From assembly GCF_014333525.1 (NCBI RefSeq), contig NZ_JACSCX010000003.1, positions 372,001 to 436,000 of the forward strand: 64,000 nt of DNA, written 5' to 3'. The notes under the pieces were generated by a model. The model did not search any database. It was given only the letters and a program-made list of their open reading frames with translations, and had not been told where the DNA came from. Positions 27,477 to 36,313 of this stretch are shown here, in pieces; positions within the stretch are counted from its first letter, which is position 1, and each line of letters starts with the position of its first letter. A program made the translations under genes and the position numbers. The DNA comes from Hymenobacter puniceus (GTDB taxonomy: Bacteria; Bacteroidota; Bacteroidia; Cytophagales; Hymenobacteraceae).

Positions 27477-27980
27477 CTAGCGACCGTACACCGACGTCAG
27501 CGTGCTGGACTTGCCCTCAGTGCTGGTTTCCGTCTGTACCAGTCGGAGCGTCGTTTCCGTCAGTTCGGCAACAGTGTACGTGGTAGCAACCCCGGCGTGT
27601 GTTATAGTCAGCGACTGGCCATTATCGGCGAAAGCCCAAACGCCTTCCGTCTGTTGTGCCGTCTCGGCATCATGCTTAAGTGTGCCCTCGTCCAGGAACA
27701 GCTTGCCTTCCGCCCGGAACTGGGTGAGGTTGTCGCGCTTGTCGGCTTTCTCCATTACCAGCAAGTTGGTGGTCAGCTGGTCGGTGGTAGCCACCCGGCT
27801 GGTTAGTTTCCAGTCGCCGGTAGTAAGCAGGGTGGTTTTTTCTTCCACTGATTGAGCAGCGGGGATGGCGGAAGCTGTAGTGGCCTGGTCAGGCGTATTT
27901 ACATTGTCCAATTCTTTCTCGCAGGAAGCCAGGCTTAGAACGGTGGCAGCTAGGCTCAGGAACAAGGTTACTTTCTTCAT
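27477..27980 (-). CDS. Lipocalin-like lipoprotein of unknown function
   Basis: 167 residues. A lipoprotein signal peptide (MKKVTLFLSLAATVLSLAS with C20 as the lipidation site) leads into a short acidic linker. A beta-rich domain follows with alternating strands (GDWKLTSRVATT, KLFLDEGTLKHDA, GVWAFADNGQSLTITHAG, TYTVAELTETTLRLVQTE). This is the layout of the small lipocalin-like proteins common in Bacteroidota. Outer-membrane or periplasmic location. Function unknown. Confidence 0.8.
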   Translation of the reverse strand: MKKVTLFLSLAATVLSLASCEKELDNVNTPDQATTASAIPAAQSVEEKTTLLTTGDWKLTSRVATTDQLTTNLLVMEKADKRDNLTQFRAEGKLFLDEGTLKHDAETAQQTEGVWAFADNGQSLTITHAGVATTYTVAELTETTLRLVQTETSTEGKSSTLTSVYGR

Positions 27981-28299
27981 GAAATGGGTTTTGGGTGATT
28001 TTTGAGTTACTTCAACAACACGTCTTACTTCGGCATGGCCACTCGGGGCCGGTACTTCTTCACTAGGCGTCCAACTTCTCTTCTCAACGAATCACCCAGG
28101 TGGGCTTCGTTAGTGCAAATCTAACTAACTGTTTATCAAGTTGGTTCGGTGTGTATAGGAAAAGGTCAATTCTTACCACTTTATATCAGAAGAGTGCAGT
28201 AATGAATTGATTATCTTGATATTGTGATTAATTTTTCTCCAAAAAAGTAAAAAGGCCTCAGAATCACGTCATGAGGCCTTTCAAATCGAAAATATAGCA
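27981..28299. other. Intergenic region with the mutM terminator
   Basis: About 320 bases. It holds the upstream region of the lipoprotein gene and, at 28251-28281, the terminator of the Fpg gene. The middle is AT-rich with no supported gene. Confidence 0.5.
28251..28281 (-). terminator. Terminator of the Fpg-type glycosylase gene
   Basis: AAAGGCCTCA at 28251-28260 pairs with TGAGGCCTTT at 28272-28281; on the minus strand a T-rich run follows. Confidence 0.85.
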
Positions 28300-29130
28300 C
28301 TATTCTGAAGCTGGCGGCGCTGGCTGGCACCGCGGGCAGTAGTAAGTGGCCCGGCCTCCTACGTAGCTTTTTGCTATTTCTGTTTTTGGATGACGCGGGC
28401 AGAAAATATGGTTATTTGTGCCCGGGGTAGCTGAGGTATCCCACTCGCGGGCATGAATCAGAAACGAGGCCGGAAAATAGCGGTAGGTGGCTTCGTGCTG
28501 AATAGCCGTGGTGAGTACCAGTTGAATAGCGTCATGTAACGCTGCGAAATCGGCAGTGCTGAGCGTGTGGGCCCGGCGCTCCGGATGGATGCAGGCCTGA
28601 AACAATACTTCGTCTACAATCCAATTTCCGAGGCCAGCCGTGATGCGCTGGTCTAGTAGCAGCGGCTTGATCATGGGCTTGCGGCTGCCCAAAGCCTGCT
28701 GCAGTTCGGCGGCTGTAATATCCAGCGCATCAGGACCCAGCTTCTTGGCTTTCTGATACTGCTCTATGCCCTCTGCCAGCCGGATGCGGCCAAACTTGCG
28801 CGGGTCAACGAAGGCAATGCGCAGGCCGCTGGTCAGGTGCAGGGCCACGCGGGTGAACCGCGGCGCATCCTGCTCGTCGCGGTAGGCGCCCACGTCGCCG
28901 GTCATGCCAAAATGCAGGACCAGTACCCGGCCATCGTCGAGGTGCAGAAAGCAATTCTTGCCCAGCCGGCTGGTGTGCGTGATGGTGCGGCCTGTGAGGG
29001 CACGGCGCAGCGTATCTTCCGCAGTGGCCAGCACTTTAGAGTCTTTTACCTCCACTACGGCAATGGTCTGGGTTACTGCCAGGTCGTCAAGAAAGCGGCG
29101 GTAGGTTTCTACCTCGGGTAATTCGGGCAT
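28300..29130 (-). CDS. mutM: Formamidopyrimidine-DNA glycosylase (Fpg/MutM family)
   Basis: 276 residues from the ATG at 29130, which gives the family N-terminus MPELPEVE. P2 is the Schiff-base nucleophile and E3 the general acid. Other family marks are the LGKNCFLHLDDG loop near residue 56, the helix-two-turn-helix segment LLDQRITAGLGNWIVDEVLF near 158, and a C-terminal zinc finger. The finger reads FCPRH...YYCPRC: the second ligand, usually Cys, is His. It excises oxidised purines such as 8-oxoguanine. A Nei-like specificity cannot be excluded. Confidence 0.92.
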   Translation of the reverse strand: MPELPEVETYRRFLDDLAVTQTIAVVEVKDSKVLATAEDTLRRALTGRTITHTSRLGKNCFLHLDDGRVLVLHFGMTGDVGAYRDEQDAPRFTRVALHLTSGLRIAFVDPRKFGRIRLAEGIEQYQKAKKLGPDALDITAAELQQALGSRKPMIKPLLLDQRITAGLGNWIVDEVLFQACIHPERRAHTLSTADFAALHDAIQLVLTTAIQHEATYRYFPASFLIHAREWDTSATPGTNNHIFCPRHPKTEIAKSYVGGRATYYCPRCQPAPPASE

Positions 29131-29234
29131 AAGCAGCACAACATGAAAAAGCGCGCCCTAGCAGCCGCGCCCGGCTATAACCGCCAACCACCCGTTGAGG
29201 TTGCACCGCCCACGCCGAGAACTGTGGTGCACTG

Positions 29235-30131
29235 CTACAGCGTGAGGTTGCCTTCCAGCACAACCACACCCGTTCCGCTGATGCGCACTGCCTCAATAGC
29301 CTCCGGCGGGCCCTGCACCAGTACCTGCACCGTGCCGGGGCGCCCCAGCCAGTGGCCTTGCTCGGCCAGAAACGCCGGCGAGTCTATCAGCCCGTAGTGC
29401 CAGAGGTAGGCCGCCATGCCACCGGTAGCCGAGCCTGTTACCGGATCCTCGAGCACGTCGGGTGGGGTGCAGAGGTGGCGCGCAAAGGTGCGGCCCGCCG
29501 GCGTGGCGCCCTCCAGGCAAAACAGGTGGGAGCTGAAAAAGCCAGTGGCCTGCCGGTAGGCCAGCAGCGCCTCGGGCTGGGCCAGGTGGGCGCGGCGCAA
29601 AGCAGCTGCGTCGCGCAAAGGCACCATCAGCTGCGGCGTGCCGGTGCTCACAGTTTGCACCACGGCCCCGGGCAGCAGATCGGCGGGCGTGAGGCCGAAC
29701 ATGGGCAGCACCTCGGCCGCATCGTGCACCTGCCCAAACACGGGGCGGCGCTGCGTCATGTGCACCACATGCGGGCGGCCAGGCTCGGCCGGCTCAATTG
29801 CCACCGCAATAGGCCCGTGCAGAAGCTCCAGGGTGAGGGCCGTAGAGCGGGCGGGGCGCGGTAGGCGGCCTGTATGCAGCAGGGCCGTGAGCGTGGCAAT
29901 AGTAGGATGGCCGGCCAGCGGAATTTCCTCAGCTGGTGTGAAGTACCGGACGGCAAAATCAGCAGCAGCCGAAACGCGCACAAAGGCGGTTTCAGACTGG
30001 TTGAACTCCTGCGCTAGGCGCTGCATCTGTTCGGGAAGCAGGTCGTCGGCGTTTAGCACCACGGCGCAGGGGTTGCCGCCCAGCGCGGTTTCGGTGAAGG
30101 CATCTACCAGCAGAAAAGGATAAACAGGCAT
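29235..30131 (-). CDS. PhzF-family isomerase/epimerase
   Basis: 298 residues from the ATG at 30131 (MPVYPFLLVDAF); a longer frame to 30209 adds a hydrophobic stretch not expected in this family. Two halves of the diaminopimelate-epimerase-like fold show the hallmarks: GGNPCAVVL near residue 19, the catalytic Glu in NQSETAFV near 45, LAGHPTIATL near 70 and DPVTGSATGG near 230. PhzF enzymes isomerise small metabolites, and most family members outside phenazine clusters have unknown substrates. No phenazine genes are near. Confidence 0.9.
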   Translation of the reverse strand: MPVYPFLLVDAFTETALGGNPCAVVLNADDLLPEQMQRLAQEFNQSETAFVRVSAAADFAVRYFTPAEEIPLAGHPTIATLTALLHTGRLPRPARSTALTLELLHGPIAVAIEPAEPGRPHVVHMTQRRPVFGQVHDAAEVLPMFGLTPADLLPGAVVQTVSTGTPQLMVPLRDAAALRRAHLAQPEALLAYRQATGFFSSHLFCLEGATPAGRTFARHLCTPPDVLEDPVTGSATGGMAAYLWHYGLIDSPAFLAEQGHWLGRPGTVQVLVQGPPEAIEAVRISGTGVVVLEGNLTL

Positions 30132-30254
30132 CGGAAGCAGGACAAACAGGACAGCTGAAACCGCTGCCAACGGCACCGGAGTGCCAAAGATAACGGCCGG
30201 CCCCTGCATACAGGAGCCGGCCGTTGCCAGAAGAGAGTTGCTTGCGTTTGATGC

Positions 30255-31142
30255 CTATGATGGGTCGGAGAGCATGGCTACCTGACGGCCGTTGGCATCA
30301 AACACCGCGCCGGCGGCACTCACAAATAGGCGGCGCTGCTGCCCATCCACGATTACGTAAGGAAACGACACCGAATCGGAGCGGGTGAGGCGGCCGACCA
30401 CCTGTGTGGTGCGGGCATCCTGGTTGAGTCGCACGATGTTGAGGTGGCTGGTAAGGTAATACAGCTCGCTGGGGTTGCTCCGGAACGTGATTTTGCCAAT
30501 CGTGTTGCTGGGCTGGCTGATACGGCTGGCTGCCGTGGCTACCGGTGCGGGCGTTGGCCGGTTTATTACCATGGCCGGCGAAGCGGAAGGTGCGGTGCTG
30601 CGGTTGCTGGCCACAATCTGCTGGCTGGCGCGCTGCCAGCCCTCGTTAATGGCGCGCAGGCGTGTGCTGCGGCCCGGGTGCGTGGGCGAGGCTTGCTCGT
30701 CGGATACCACCGCCATGCCGGCCTGCGCCTGTGCCAAGCTGGCACCCATCTTGCGCAGCACAAACCCCGAAAACTCGTCGGCTTCCAGCTCGTCGGTGGG
30801 GTTCGAGCCGCCGGGGCGCAGGGTGTGGCCGTTGAGGTGGTGGCCCATTTCGTGGGCCAGAATGCTGATGCCGGCCCAGTCGGTGCGGCCGGCCTGGTTT
30901 ACGGCCGTTACAAACCGCGGATTATACAGCAAATAGCGCTTGCCGCTATACACCACAGCGGCTGCATTCTGCACCTGCGAAGTGGCCAGCAGCTCGAAGC
31001 GCGGCTTGAGGCCCACAACATCGGTGATTTCGCGCAGTACGTCGCGCTGAGGAGCAGCAGACTGAGCAAACCCGCCCGACTGCAGCCCGAAAGAAAGCAG
31101 CAGTCCAGCCAGCAGGCGGCGAAAAAAGCGGGGATGGGTCAT
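30255..31142 (-). CDS. Exported M48-family metallopeptidase
   Basis: 295 residues from the ATG at 31142. The N-terminus MTHPRFFRRLLAGLLLSFG is a signal peptide ending near GGFAQ. The zinc site is HEMGHH at 97-102, with the third ligand in the following DELEADEFSGFVL helix near 117-121. This combination marks the M48 (HtpX/BepA-like) group. After residue 170 a low-complexity linker leads to a small beta-rich domain (KITFRSNPSELYYLTSHLNIV). A role in periplasmic or outer-membrane quality control is plausible; not proven. Confidence 0.88.
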   Translation of the reverse strand: MTHPRFFRRLLAGLLLSFGLQSGGFAQSAAPQRDVLREITDVVGLKPRFELLATSQVQNAAAVVYSGKRYLLYNPRFVTAVNQAGRTDWAGISILAHEMGHHLNGHTLRPGGSNPTDELEADEFSGFVLRKMGASLAQAQAGMAVVSDEQASPTHPGRSTRLRAINEGWQRASQQIVASNRSTAPSASPAMVINRPTPAPVATAASRISQPSNTIGKITFRSNPSELYYLTSHLNIVRLNQDARTTQVVGRLTRSDSVSFPYVIVDGQQRRLFVSAAGAVFDANGRQVAMLSDPS

Positions 31143-31365
31143 AAAAAAGTCCTTTAAGTGATACACTGAAGTAGGCAATTATGCTGCCAATTCCTGCGCA
31201 TACATTGTTTCCTGTACAACGCGGCAAACCCGCCTTTTCGTTTACTAATTTGCGAAAAACCAGTGGCGGAATTATAGCGAAAGGGGTATGGTTATGGAAA
31301 AGCCTATTTGCTTTTTGGGGGCGCTGCCTGCATTCTACAATTGCCTTTTTTGCCATACTTGCCCT

Positions 31366-33429
31366 ATGATGAGAAGCTACCTGATTGCCATTGGTATAAG
31401 TTGGGTAGCGCCCATGCTGGGCGCGCAGGCCCAACAACAAACCTGTATGTTGGTGCCGGTGCCACTCAGCCAGCGGGCTGCCTCGGCCGCCCTGGTAGTG
31501 GAAGCAGAAGTGAGGGAGCAGCAGACAGTGGCAGGAGCTGGCGGCAACCTCTCGACGGTGAGCAGCCTCAGTATTTACAAAGTGCTGGGTGGAGCCGTGC
31601 CTACCGGAGTGGTAGCCGTAGCCGAGCCCGGCGGAACCCTGGGCAACCGCCGCGAAGAAGTGACTGGCACCGCCGGGCTGCAGGTAGGGCAGCAGGGAAT
31701 ATTTTTTCTGGAGCCCGACCCCACCGGCCCCCGCGGGGCCTACCGCCTGGTGGCTGGCCCACAGGGCCTGCTTCGCTACAACCTGCCCGACCATACCGCA
31801 ACAGACCCCTACACCCGCTATAGCTCCATCGAGCGGGAGCTGTATCCGGCCCTGGCGCAGCTGCGGGGCACTCGGTGGCAACAGGTGCAGGCCAATGACG
31901 CACTGCAGGCGGAGCCAGTAGCTGGCCGCGCCGCGGCAGCCGTTATCAGCAGCTTTGCGCCCGCCAGTTTGGCGGCTGGCACCGGGGCGCTGCTTACCAT
32001 TACCGGTACGGGCTTTGGCACCCGCGGCGCTGGCAGCCGCGTGGAGTTCCCAAACGCTGATGCAGGCGGCAATTCCTACGTGGCCGCTAATGCCACCGAT
32101 TATGTTTCCTGGACCGACACCCAAATTGAACTGCGGGTGCCGTCGAGTGCCGGTAGCGGGGGCGCTGGCTCAGGTATATTCCGAGTCACGCCCGACGGCG
32201 GCACAGCAGTCAGTAGCGCCACGCCGCTTGCTGTTCTGTATGCCTACAGCAACATTGGCACGCCAGCGACACGGGCGCGGCTCATCAACGACAACGGCCT
32301 GGGCGGCTACACGCTGCAGTACGATGCCGACCTGAATGGCAATGCAGCGGCTTCGGCGGCTTTCAGCCGTGCCCTCAACAGCTGGCAGCTGGCTACCGGC
32401 CTGGTGCGTGGCATTGGGGCAGTTGCCGGCACCAGCACCATTGCCGCCGACAATGTGAACATCGTGCGGTTTGATGTGGGAGCCGAGCTGCCCGCCGGTG
32501 TGCTGGGCCGGGCCACTTCCCGCTATTCGGGCTGTATTATCAATGGAGTAACTTACTGGAAGCTAACAGAAACCGATTATGCTTTCGATGACGGCGCCGC
32601 CTGGAACTTTGGGCCTGGGGCACCCGCGTTTTCGCAGTTCGACTTCGAGAGTGTGGCGTTGCACGAGTTGGGCCATGGCCATCAGCTGGGCCACATCATC
32701 CGGCCGGGCGCTGTTATGCACTACGCCATTGCCAACAGCCAGCAGTCGCGCACGCTCAGCCCCGAAAGCGACGTGGCGGGCGGGCGGGCCGTTACTGATT
32801 TCAGCCTCAACAGCCCCAACCCCTGCGGCGAGGCCCTGATTCAGTTGCAAAGCGTGGCGCCGCTGCCGGTGGAGCTGATAACATTTGGCGCCCGCTACAA
32901 CGCCACTTTGCCCGGCACGCAGCTGGAGTGGGCAACTGCCAGCGAGCAGAACAGCGCCTACTTTGTGGTGCAGGCCACCGATGAGCCTGCTGCTGACAAC
33001 TGGCGTGAAGTGGCGCGAATATCGGCTGCCGGCCAGAGCATCAGCCGCCGCACCTACACCGCCACCGACCAACGCCCGCTGCCTGTTAAGCGCCTACGGT
33101 ACTACCGTCTGCGCCAAGTAGACCAAGACGGACAAACCAGCTTCTCACCTGTCGTGACAGTAGAAAACTCCGGAACAGACGCAGCTGAGGTGGAAGCGTA
33201 CCCGAACCCAGTGGCTGACGTGCTGCACATTTGGGTGCCGGCAACTGAAAAAGGCGGGCAGCTGCTACTGCTGGATGCTACTGGCCGGCCGGTGCGGGAA
33301 CTGCGCGTGCTTGCAGCCACTGGCACGGTGGCGCTCAGCGTAGCAGACCTGCGCAACGGCGTATACGTGCTGCGCTGGGTGCCTGCGAGTGGCGCACCGC
33401 GCACGCACCGGATTGTAGTGCAGCACTGA
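31366..33429 (+). CDS. Secreted matrixin-like metalloprotease with IPT/TIG and T9SS sorting domains
   Basis: 687 residues from the ATG at 31366 (a second ATG follows at once). The signal peptide MMRSYLIAIGISWVAPMLG ends near AQAQ. Domain order: beta-rich N-terminus; IPT/TIG domain (FAPASLAAGTGALLTITGTG, near 200-280); zinc-protease domain with HELGHGHQLGHI near 437 and a Met-turn candidate AVMHYAI; then a fibronectin-like region and a T9SS type A tail (YPNPVADVLHIWV...GVYVLRW). The zinc motif differs from the metzincin HExxHxxGxxH: Gln stands where Gly is usual and Gly comes two residues later. Exported by type IX secretion to the surface or medium. Confidence 0.87.
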   Translation: MMRSYLIAIGISWVAPMLGAQAQQQTCMLVPVPLSQRAASAALVVEAEVREQQTVAGAGGNLSTVSSLSIYKVLGGAVPTGVVAVAEPGGTLGNRREEVTGTAGLQVGQQGIFFLEPDPTGPRGAYRLVAGPQGLLRYNLPDHTATDPYTRYSSIERELYPALAQLRGTRWQQVQANDALQAEPVAGRAAAAVISSFAPASLAAGTGALLTITGTGFGTRGAGSRVEFPNADAGGNSYVAANATDYVSWTDTQIELRVPSSAGSGGAGSGIFRVTPDGGTAVSSATPLAVLYAYSNIGTPATRARLINDNGLGGYTLQYDADLNGNAAASAAFSRALNSWQLATGLVRGIGAVAGTSTIAADNVNIVRFDVGAELPAGVLGRATSRYSGCIINGVTYWKLTETDYAFDDGAAWNFGPGAPAFSQFDFESVALHELGHGHQLGHIIRPGAVMHYAIANSQQSRTLSPESDVAGGRAVTDFSLNSPNPCGEALIQLQSVAPLPVELITFGARYNATLPGTQLEWATASEQNSAYFVVQATDEPAADNWREVARISAAGQSISRRTYTATDQRPLPVKRLRYYRLRQVDQDGQTSFSPVVTVENSGTDAAEVEAYPNPVADVLHIWVPATEKGGQLLLLDATGRPVRELRVLAATGTVALSVADLRNGVYVLRWVPASGAPRTHRIVVQH

Positions 33430-33463
33430 AAACGTGGTTTGCTCTTTCAGTAAAAAGAGCCTG

Positions 33464-33529
33464 CAAAGCCAAGGGCCGGGACACCGCAATCTTCAATAGA
33501 AGGTTGCAGTGTCCCGGCCCTTGGCTTTG
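33464..33529. terminator. Long bidirectional terminator hairpin
   Basis: CAAAGCCAAGGGCCGGGACA and one more base (33464-33484) pair perfectly over 21 bp with 33509-33529. The loop holds a second small stem. It lies between the convergent protease and ABC exporter genes. Confidence 0.85.
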
Positions 33530-33587
33530 TCGCTACTCAGGACGTTTTTTCAGCTTCCTAGATAGCATCAGCGTGGTAAGCTACTGC

Positions 33588-35378
33588 TTAGGCGGGTTGA
33601 GCTTGCGGCCGGATAGCAGCTTGGGGCCGCTCGCCAATCTGCTGGCGCCACATGGCGTAATAGAGGCCGCGCTGCGCCAGCAACTCCTCGTGGCGGCCTG
33701 CTTCGGCCACGTGGCCGCGCTCCAGCACGAAGATGCGGTCGGCGTGCAGAATGGTGCTCAGGCGGTGGGCAATGAGGATGGTGATGTGCCGGCGCGAGCC
33801 CGACAGCTCACGCACCGTCTGGCTGATTTCTTCTTCGGTAAGAGAGTCAAGGGCCGAAGTGGCTTCGTCGAAAACCAGTAGGGTAGGGCGGCGCAGCAGA
33901 GCGCGGGCAATGCTGAGGCGCTGCTTTTCGCCGCCCGATACCTTCACGCCACCCTCGCCAATAATGGTATCTAGGCCCAACGGGGCGCGGGCTAGCAGCG
34001 TGTCGGCGGCGGCTTGGTGCAGGGCATGCAGGCACTGCTCGTCGGTGGCGTGAGGAGCCACGAAGCGCAGATTTTCGCGGATGGTGCCGGCAAACAGTTG
34101 CGTATCCTGGGTTACAAAGCCGATTTGCTCGCGCAGCGTGTCGAGGTCCAACTCGGGGCCGGGGATGCCGTTGTAGAGAATCTGGCCCTGGGCGGGCGGG
34201 TACAGGCCCACCAGCAGCTTCACGAGCGTGGTTTTGCCCGAGCCCGAAGGACCCACAAACGCAATGGTCTCGCCCAGCTTGGTCTGGAAGCTGATGCCAT
34301 CAAGGGCAGGGGCACTGGCCGTGAGATGCTGGAAGTGCACCTCGTTGAAAGCCAGGGTTTCAATCTGCTCGATGATTTTGGGGTGGGCCGGCTTGACTTC
34401 CTTGGGCGTGTCGAGAATCTGCTGGTAGTTGGCCAGTGAGGCCTCGGTTTCGCGGTAGATGTTGATGAGGGTACCCATTTCCTGCAGTGGCCCGAAAATG
34501 GCGAAGGAGTAGAAAAAGAAGGTGATGAACTTGCCCGGCTGAATCACGCCCTGCACCACCAGAAACACCAGCATGAGCAGAATGACGTTGCGCATCAGGT
34601 TCACAAATGTGCCTTGCACAAACGACAACGAGCGGAGGTAGCGCACCTTTTTCAGCTCCAGCTTCAGGATTTTTTCGGTGGTGGCGTTCAGGCGTTGGGT
34701 TTCCTGCTGCGCCAGCCCCAAGCTCTTGATCAGCTCGATGTTGCGTAGGCTCTCGGTGGTGGAGCCAGCCAGGGCCGTGGTTTCGGCCACAATGGTTTTC
34801 TGAATCACCTTGATGCGCTTGCTCAGAAAAAAGCTCAGTGTACCCAGCAGCGGAATGGTAAGAAAATACACCAGCGCAATGGGCCAGTACACGCTGAGGG
34901 CGTACCACGTCACGAAAATGATACCCACCAAGGAAATGAACAGGATATTAATAAAGCTCTGAATCAGCTTCTCCACGTCGGTGCGCACCTTCTGGAGCTT
35001 GCCCAGCGTCTCGCCCGAGCGTTGGTCCTCGAATACCTGGTACGGCAGCTCCAGCGAGTGGCGCAGGCCGTCGGAATACAGCTCGGCCCCCAGCCGCTGG
35101 GTGATGACGTTGGTGTAATAATCCTGGAAATTCTTGGCAATGCGCGACACCATAGCCACGCCCAGCGCTTTGAGAATCAGCAGGCCGGCGCCACCCATAA
35201 GAAACACCCAGAACGTAGGCTTCTGAGAATTTTTCAGGGCCGGCGACACGTATCGGTCAATGATTTGCCCCAGAATGTAGGGGTCGAGCAACGAGAAAAC
35301 CTGGTTGATGGCGGCCAGCAGCAAAGCCAGCGCCAGCAGGCCCCAGTAGTGGCGCAGGTAGCGGTAGAGAAGAGTCAT
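33588..35378 (-). CDS. ABC exporter, fused permease and ATPase (MsbA-like)
   Basis: 596 residues. The N-terminal half has six membrane helices of the type-I exporter fold (first near 13-33, YWGLLALALLLAAINQVFSLL). The C-terminal nucleotide-binding domain has Walker A GPSGSGKTT (near 377), Q-loop GFVTQDTQLF, signature VSGGEKQRLS, Walker B LLVFDEATSALD and H-loop IAHRLST. It should work as a homodimer at the inner membrane, exporting lipid or a hydrophobic compound; the substrate is unknown. The last residues are a Gln/Ala/Pro-rich tail. Confidence 0.93.
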   Translation of the reverse strand: MTLLYRYLRHYWGLLALALLLAAINQVFSLLDPYILGQIIDRYVSPALKNSQKPTFWVFLMGGAGLLILKALGVAMVSRIAKNFQDYYTNVITQRLGAELYSDGLRHSLELPYQVFEDQRSGETLGKLQKVRTDVEKLIQSFINILFISLVGIIFVTWYALSVYWPIALVYFLTIPLLGTLSFFLSKRIKVIQKTIVAETTALAGSTTESLRNIELIKSLGLAQQETQRLNATTEKILKLELKKVRYLRSLSFVQGTFVNLMRNVILLMLVFLVVQGVIQPGKFITFFFYSFAIFGPLQEMGTLINIYRETEASLANYQQILDTPKEVKPAHPKIIEQIETLAFNEVHFQHLTASAPALDGISFQTKLGETIAFVGPSGSGKTTLVKLLVGLYPPAQGQILYNGIPGPELDLDTLREQIGFVTQDTQLFAGTIRENLRFVAPHATDEQCLHALHQAAADTLLARAPLGLDTIIGEGGVKVSGGEKQRLSIARALLRRPTLLVFDEATSALDSLTEEEISQTVRELSGSRRHITILIAHRLSTILHADRIFVLERGHVAEAGRHEELLAQRGLYYAMWRQQIGERPQAAIRPQAQPA

Positions 35379-35704
35379 TCGGATTTAGAGGACAGAAAAG
35401 GTACAAGCGCCGCGACAGGCGAAATGTTCAGGCCGGACAAAGGTCGCACAGAATCGCCTGGGTAAAGACTTATTCTAGGTAGCAGACAGTTGGGGCCGAT
35501 AGTGGGAATAAGTAAGGCAAGGCAACAGCAGCCTGCGTCGTCATTGGGTAGTACAAAAACAGGATTTTTTAGCGGTAGATCGAGGGGAGTGGGCATAGCA
35601 TTCTGGTCTGAGTACTGGATAAAAGTTTGTTTTATTAATGTAACTAGGTTGCATTTGCAGGATTCTCAAGTACCTTTGCCGCTCATCAAGTAAGGTGGTG
35701 AAGC
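35379..35704. other. Divergent intergenic region with the promoter of the His-rich gene
   Basis: About 325 bases between divergent genes. The right end is AT-rich and holds a strong promoter at 35649-35678. No gene is supported: a minus-strand frame at 35375-35596 lacks any recognisable domain. Confidence 0.55.
35649..35678 (+). promoter_or_regulatory. Bacteroidota-type promoter of the His-rich/TonB/ABC cluster
   Basis: TTG at 35649-35651, 19 bases, then TACCTTTG at 35671-35678: an exact TAnnTTTG box. The GTG start of the first gene is 27 bases downstream. Confidence 0.75.
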
Positions 35705-36055
35705 GTGCGGAACAAGCGTAAATTGTTTGCCTGGTGGCTGATGCTACTGTTGCTGCGAGTGCTCACTCCCGAGGCGGCCGTACTGCGCGCGCACTTTCAC
35801 CGGCACACCGATGATACGCATATCGTGCGGTACGCCGCTCAGGCAGGCGCCAAGGCTGTTCTTGCGGCCAAGCACCAGCATTGCCAGACAGAGCATCTGT
35901 TTGATGCTCCGTTCCAGCCGGCCGCGCCTATTGTAGTGCCCCAGCCGGTTCAGCTGCAGCCTTACGCCGTGTACCGCCCGCAGGCCCCCGTATGCCGGGC
36001 CTCCCACTTGCTCGACGGGGCGTCCTTGCGCGGCCCGCCGGCCCGCCAGGCCTGA
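35705..36055 (+). CDS. Small His-rich exported protein, possible metal binder
   Basis: 116 residues from a GTG at 35705. The N-terminus is a signal-anchor or signal peptide (KLFAWWLMLLLLRVLTPEAAV). The mature part is short, with clusters of histidines (HFHRHTDDTH near 31-40; KHQHCQTEH near 57-65) and a proline-rich segment (PFQPAAPIVVPQPVQLQP). I know of no named function. The His/Cys cluster could bind a transition metal. It sits 258 bases upstream of a TonB receptor, behind a strong promoter, in an order that suggests a functional link with the receptor. Confidence 0.65.
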   Translation: MRNKRKLFAWWLMLLLLRVLTPEAAVLRAHFHRHTDDTHIVRYAAQAGAKAVLAAKHQHCQTEHLFDAPFQPAAPIVVPQPVQLQPYAVYRPQAPVCRASHLLDGASLRGPPARQA

Positions 36056-36313
36056 TTCAGCGTCTTTTCCTGGAAGATAGCGCCCGGCCCGGCTCGTGTT
36101 TCTGCGAACTGCGTGTGCGGCTTTGACCGGCATGGCGCGCGGCGGTAGCCGGGGCAGCCCGCTGCTACTGCGCATTTCAGGTGTTGTTTGCTGACTGCCC
36201 GCCGGTTTCCGGACGGAGCACTTTGCTGCCCTTGAGTGGCATCTCCTCTTCCTTTCTGACTTCAACCCGCCCGGCGGCTTCGCGGCCCCGGGCCTGGGTA
36301 TGCGCATTCTTTC

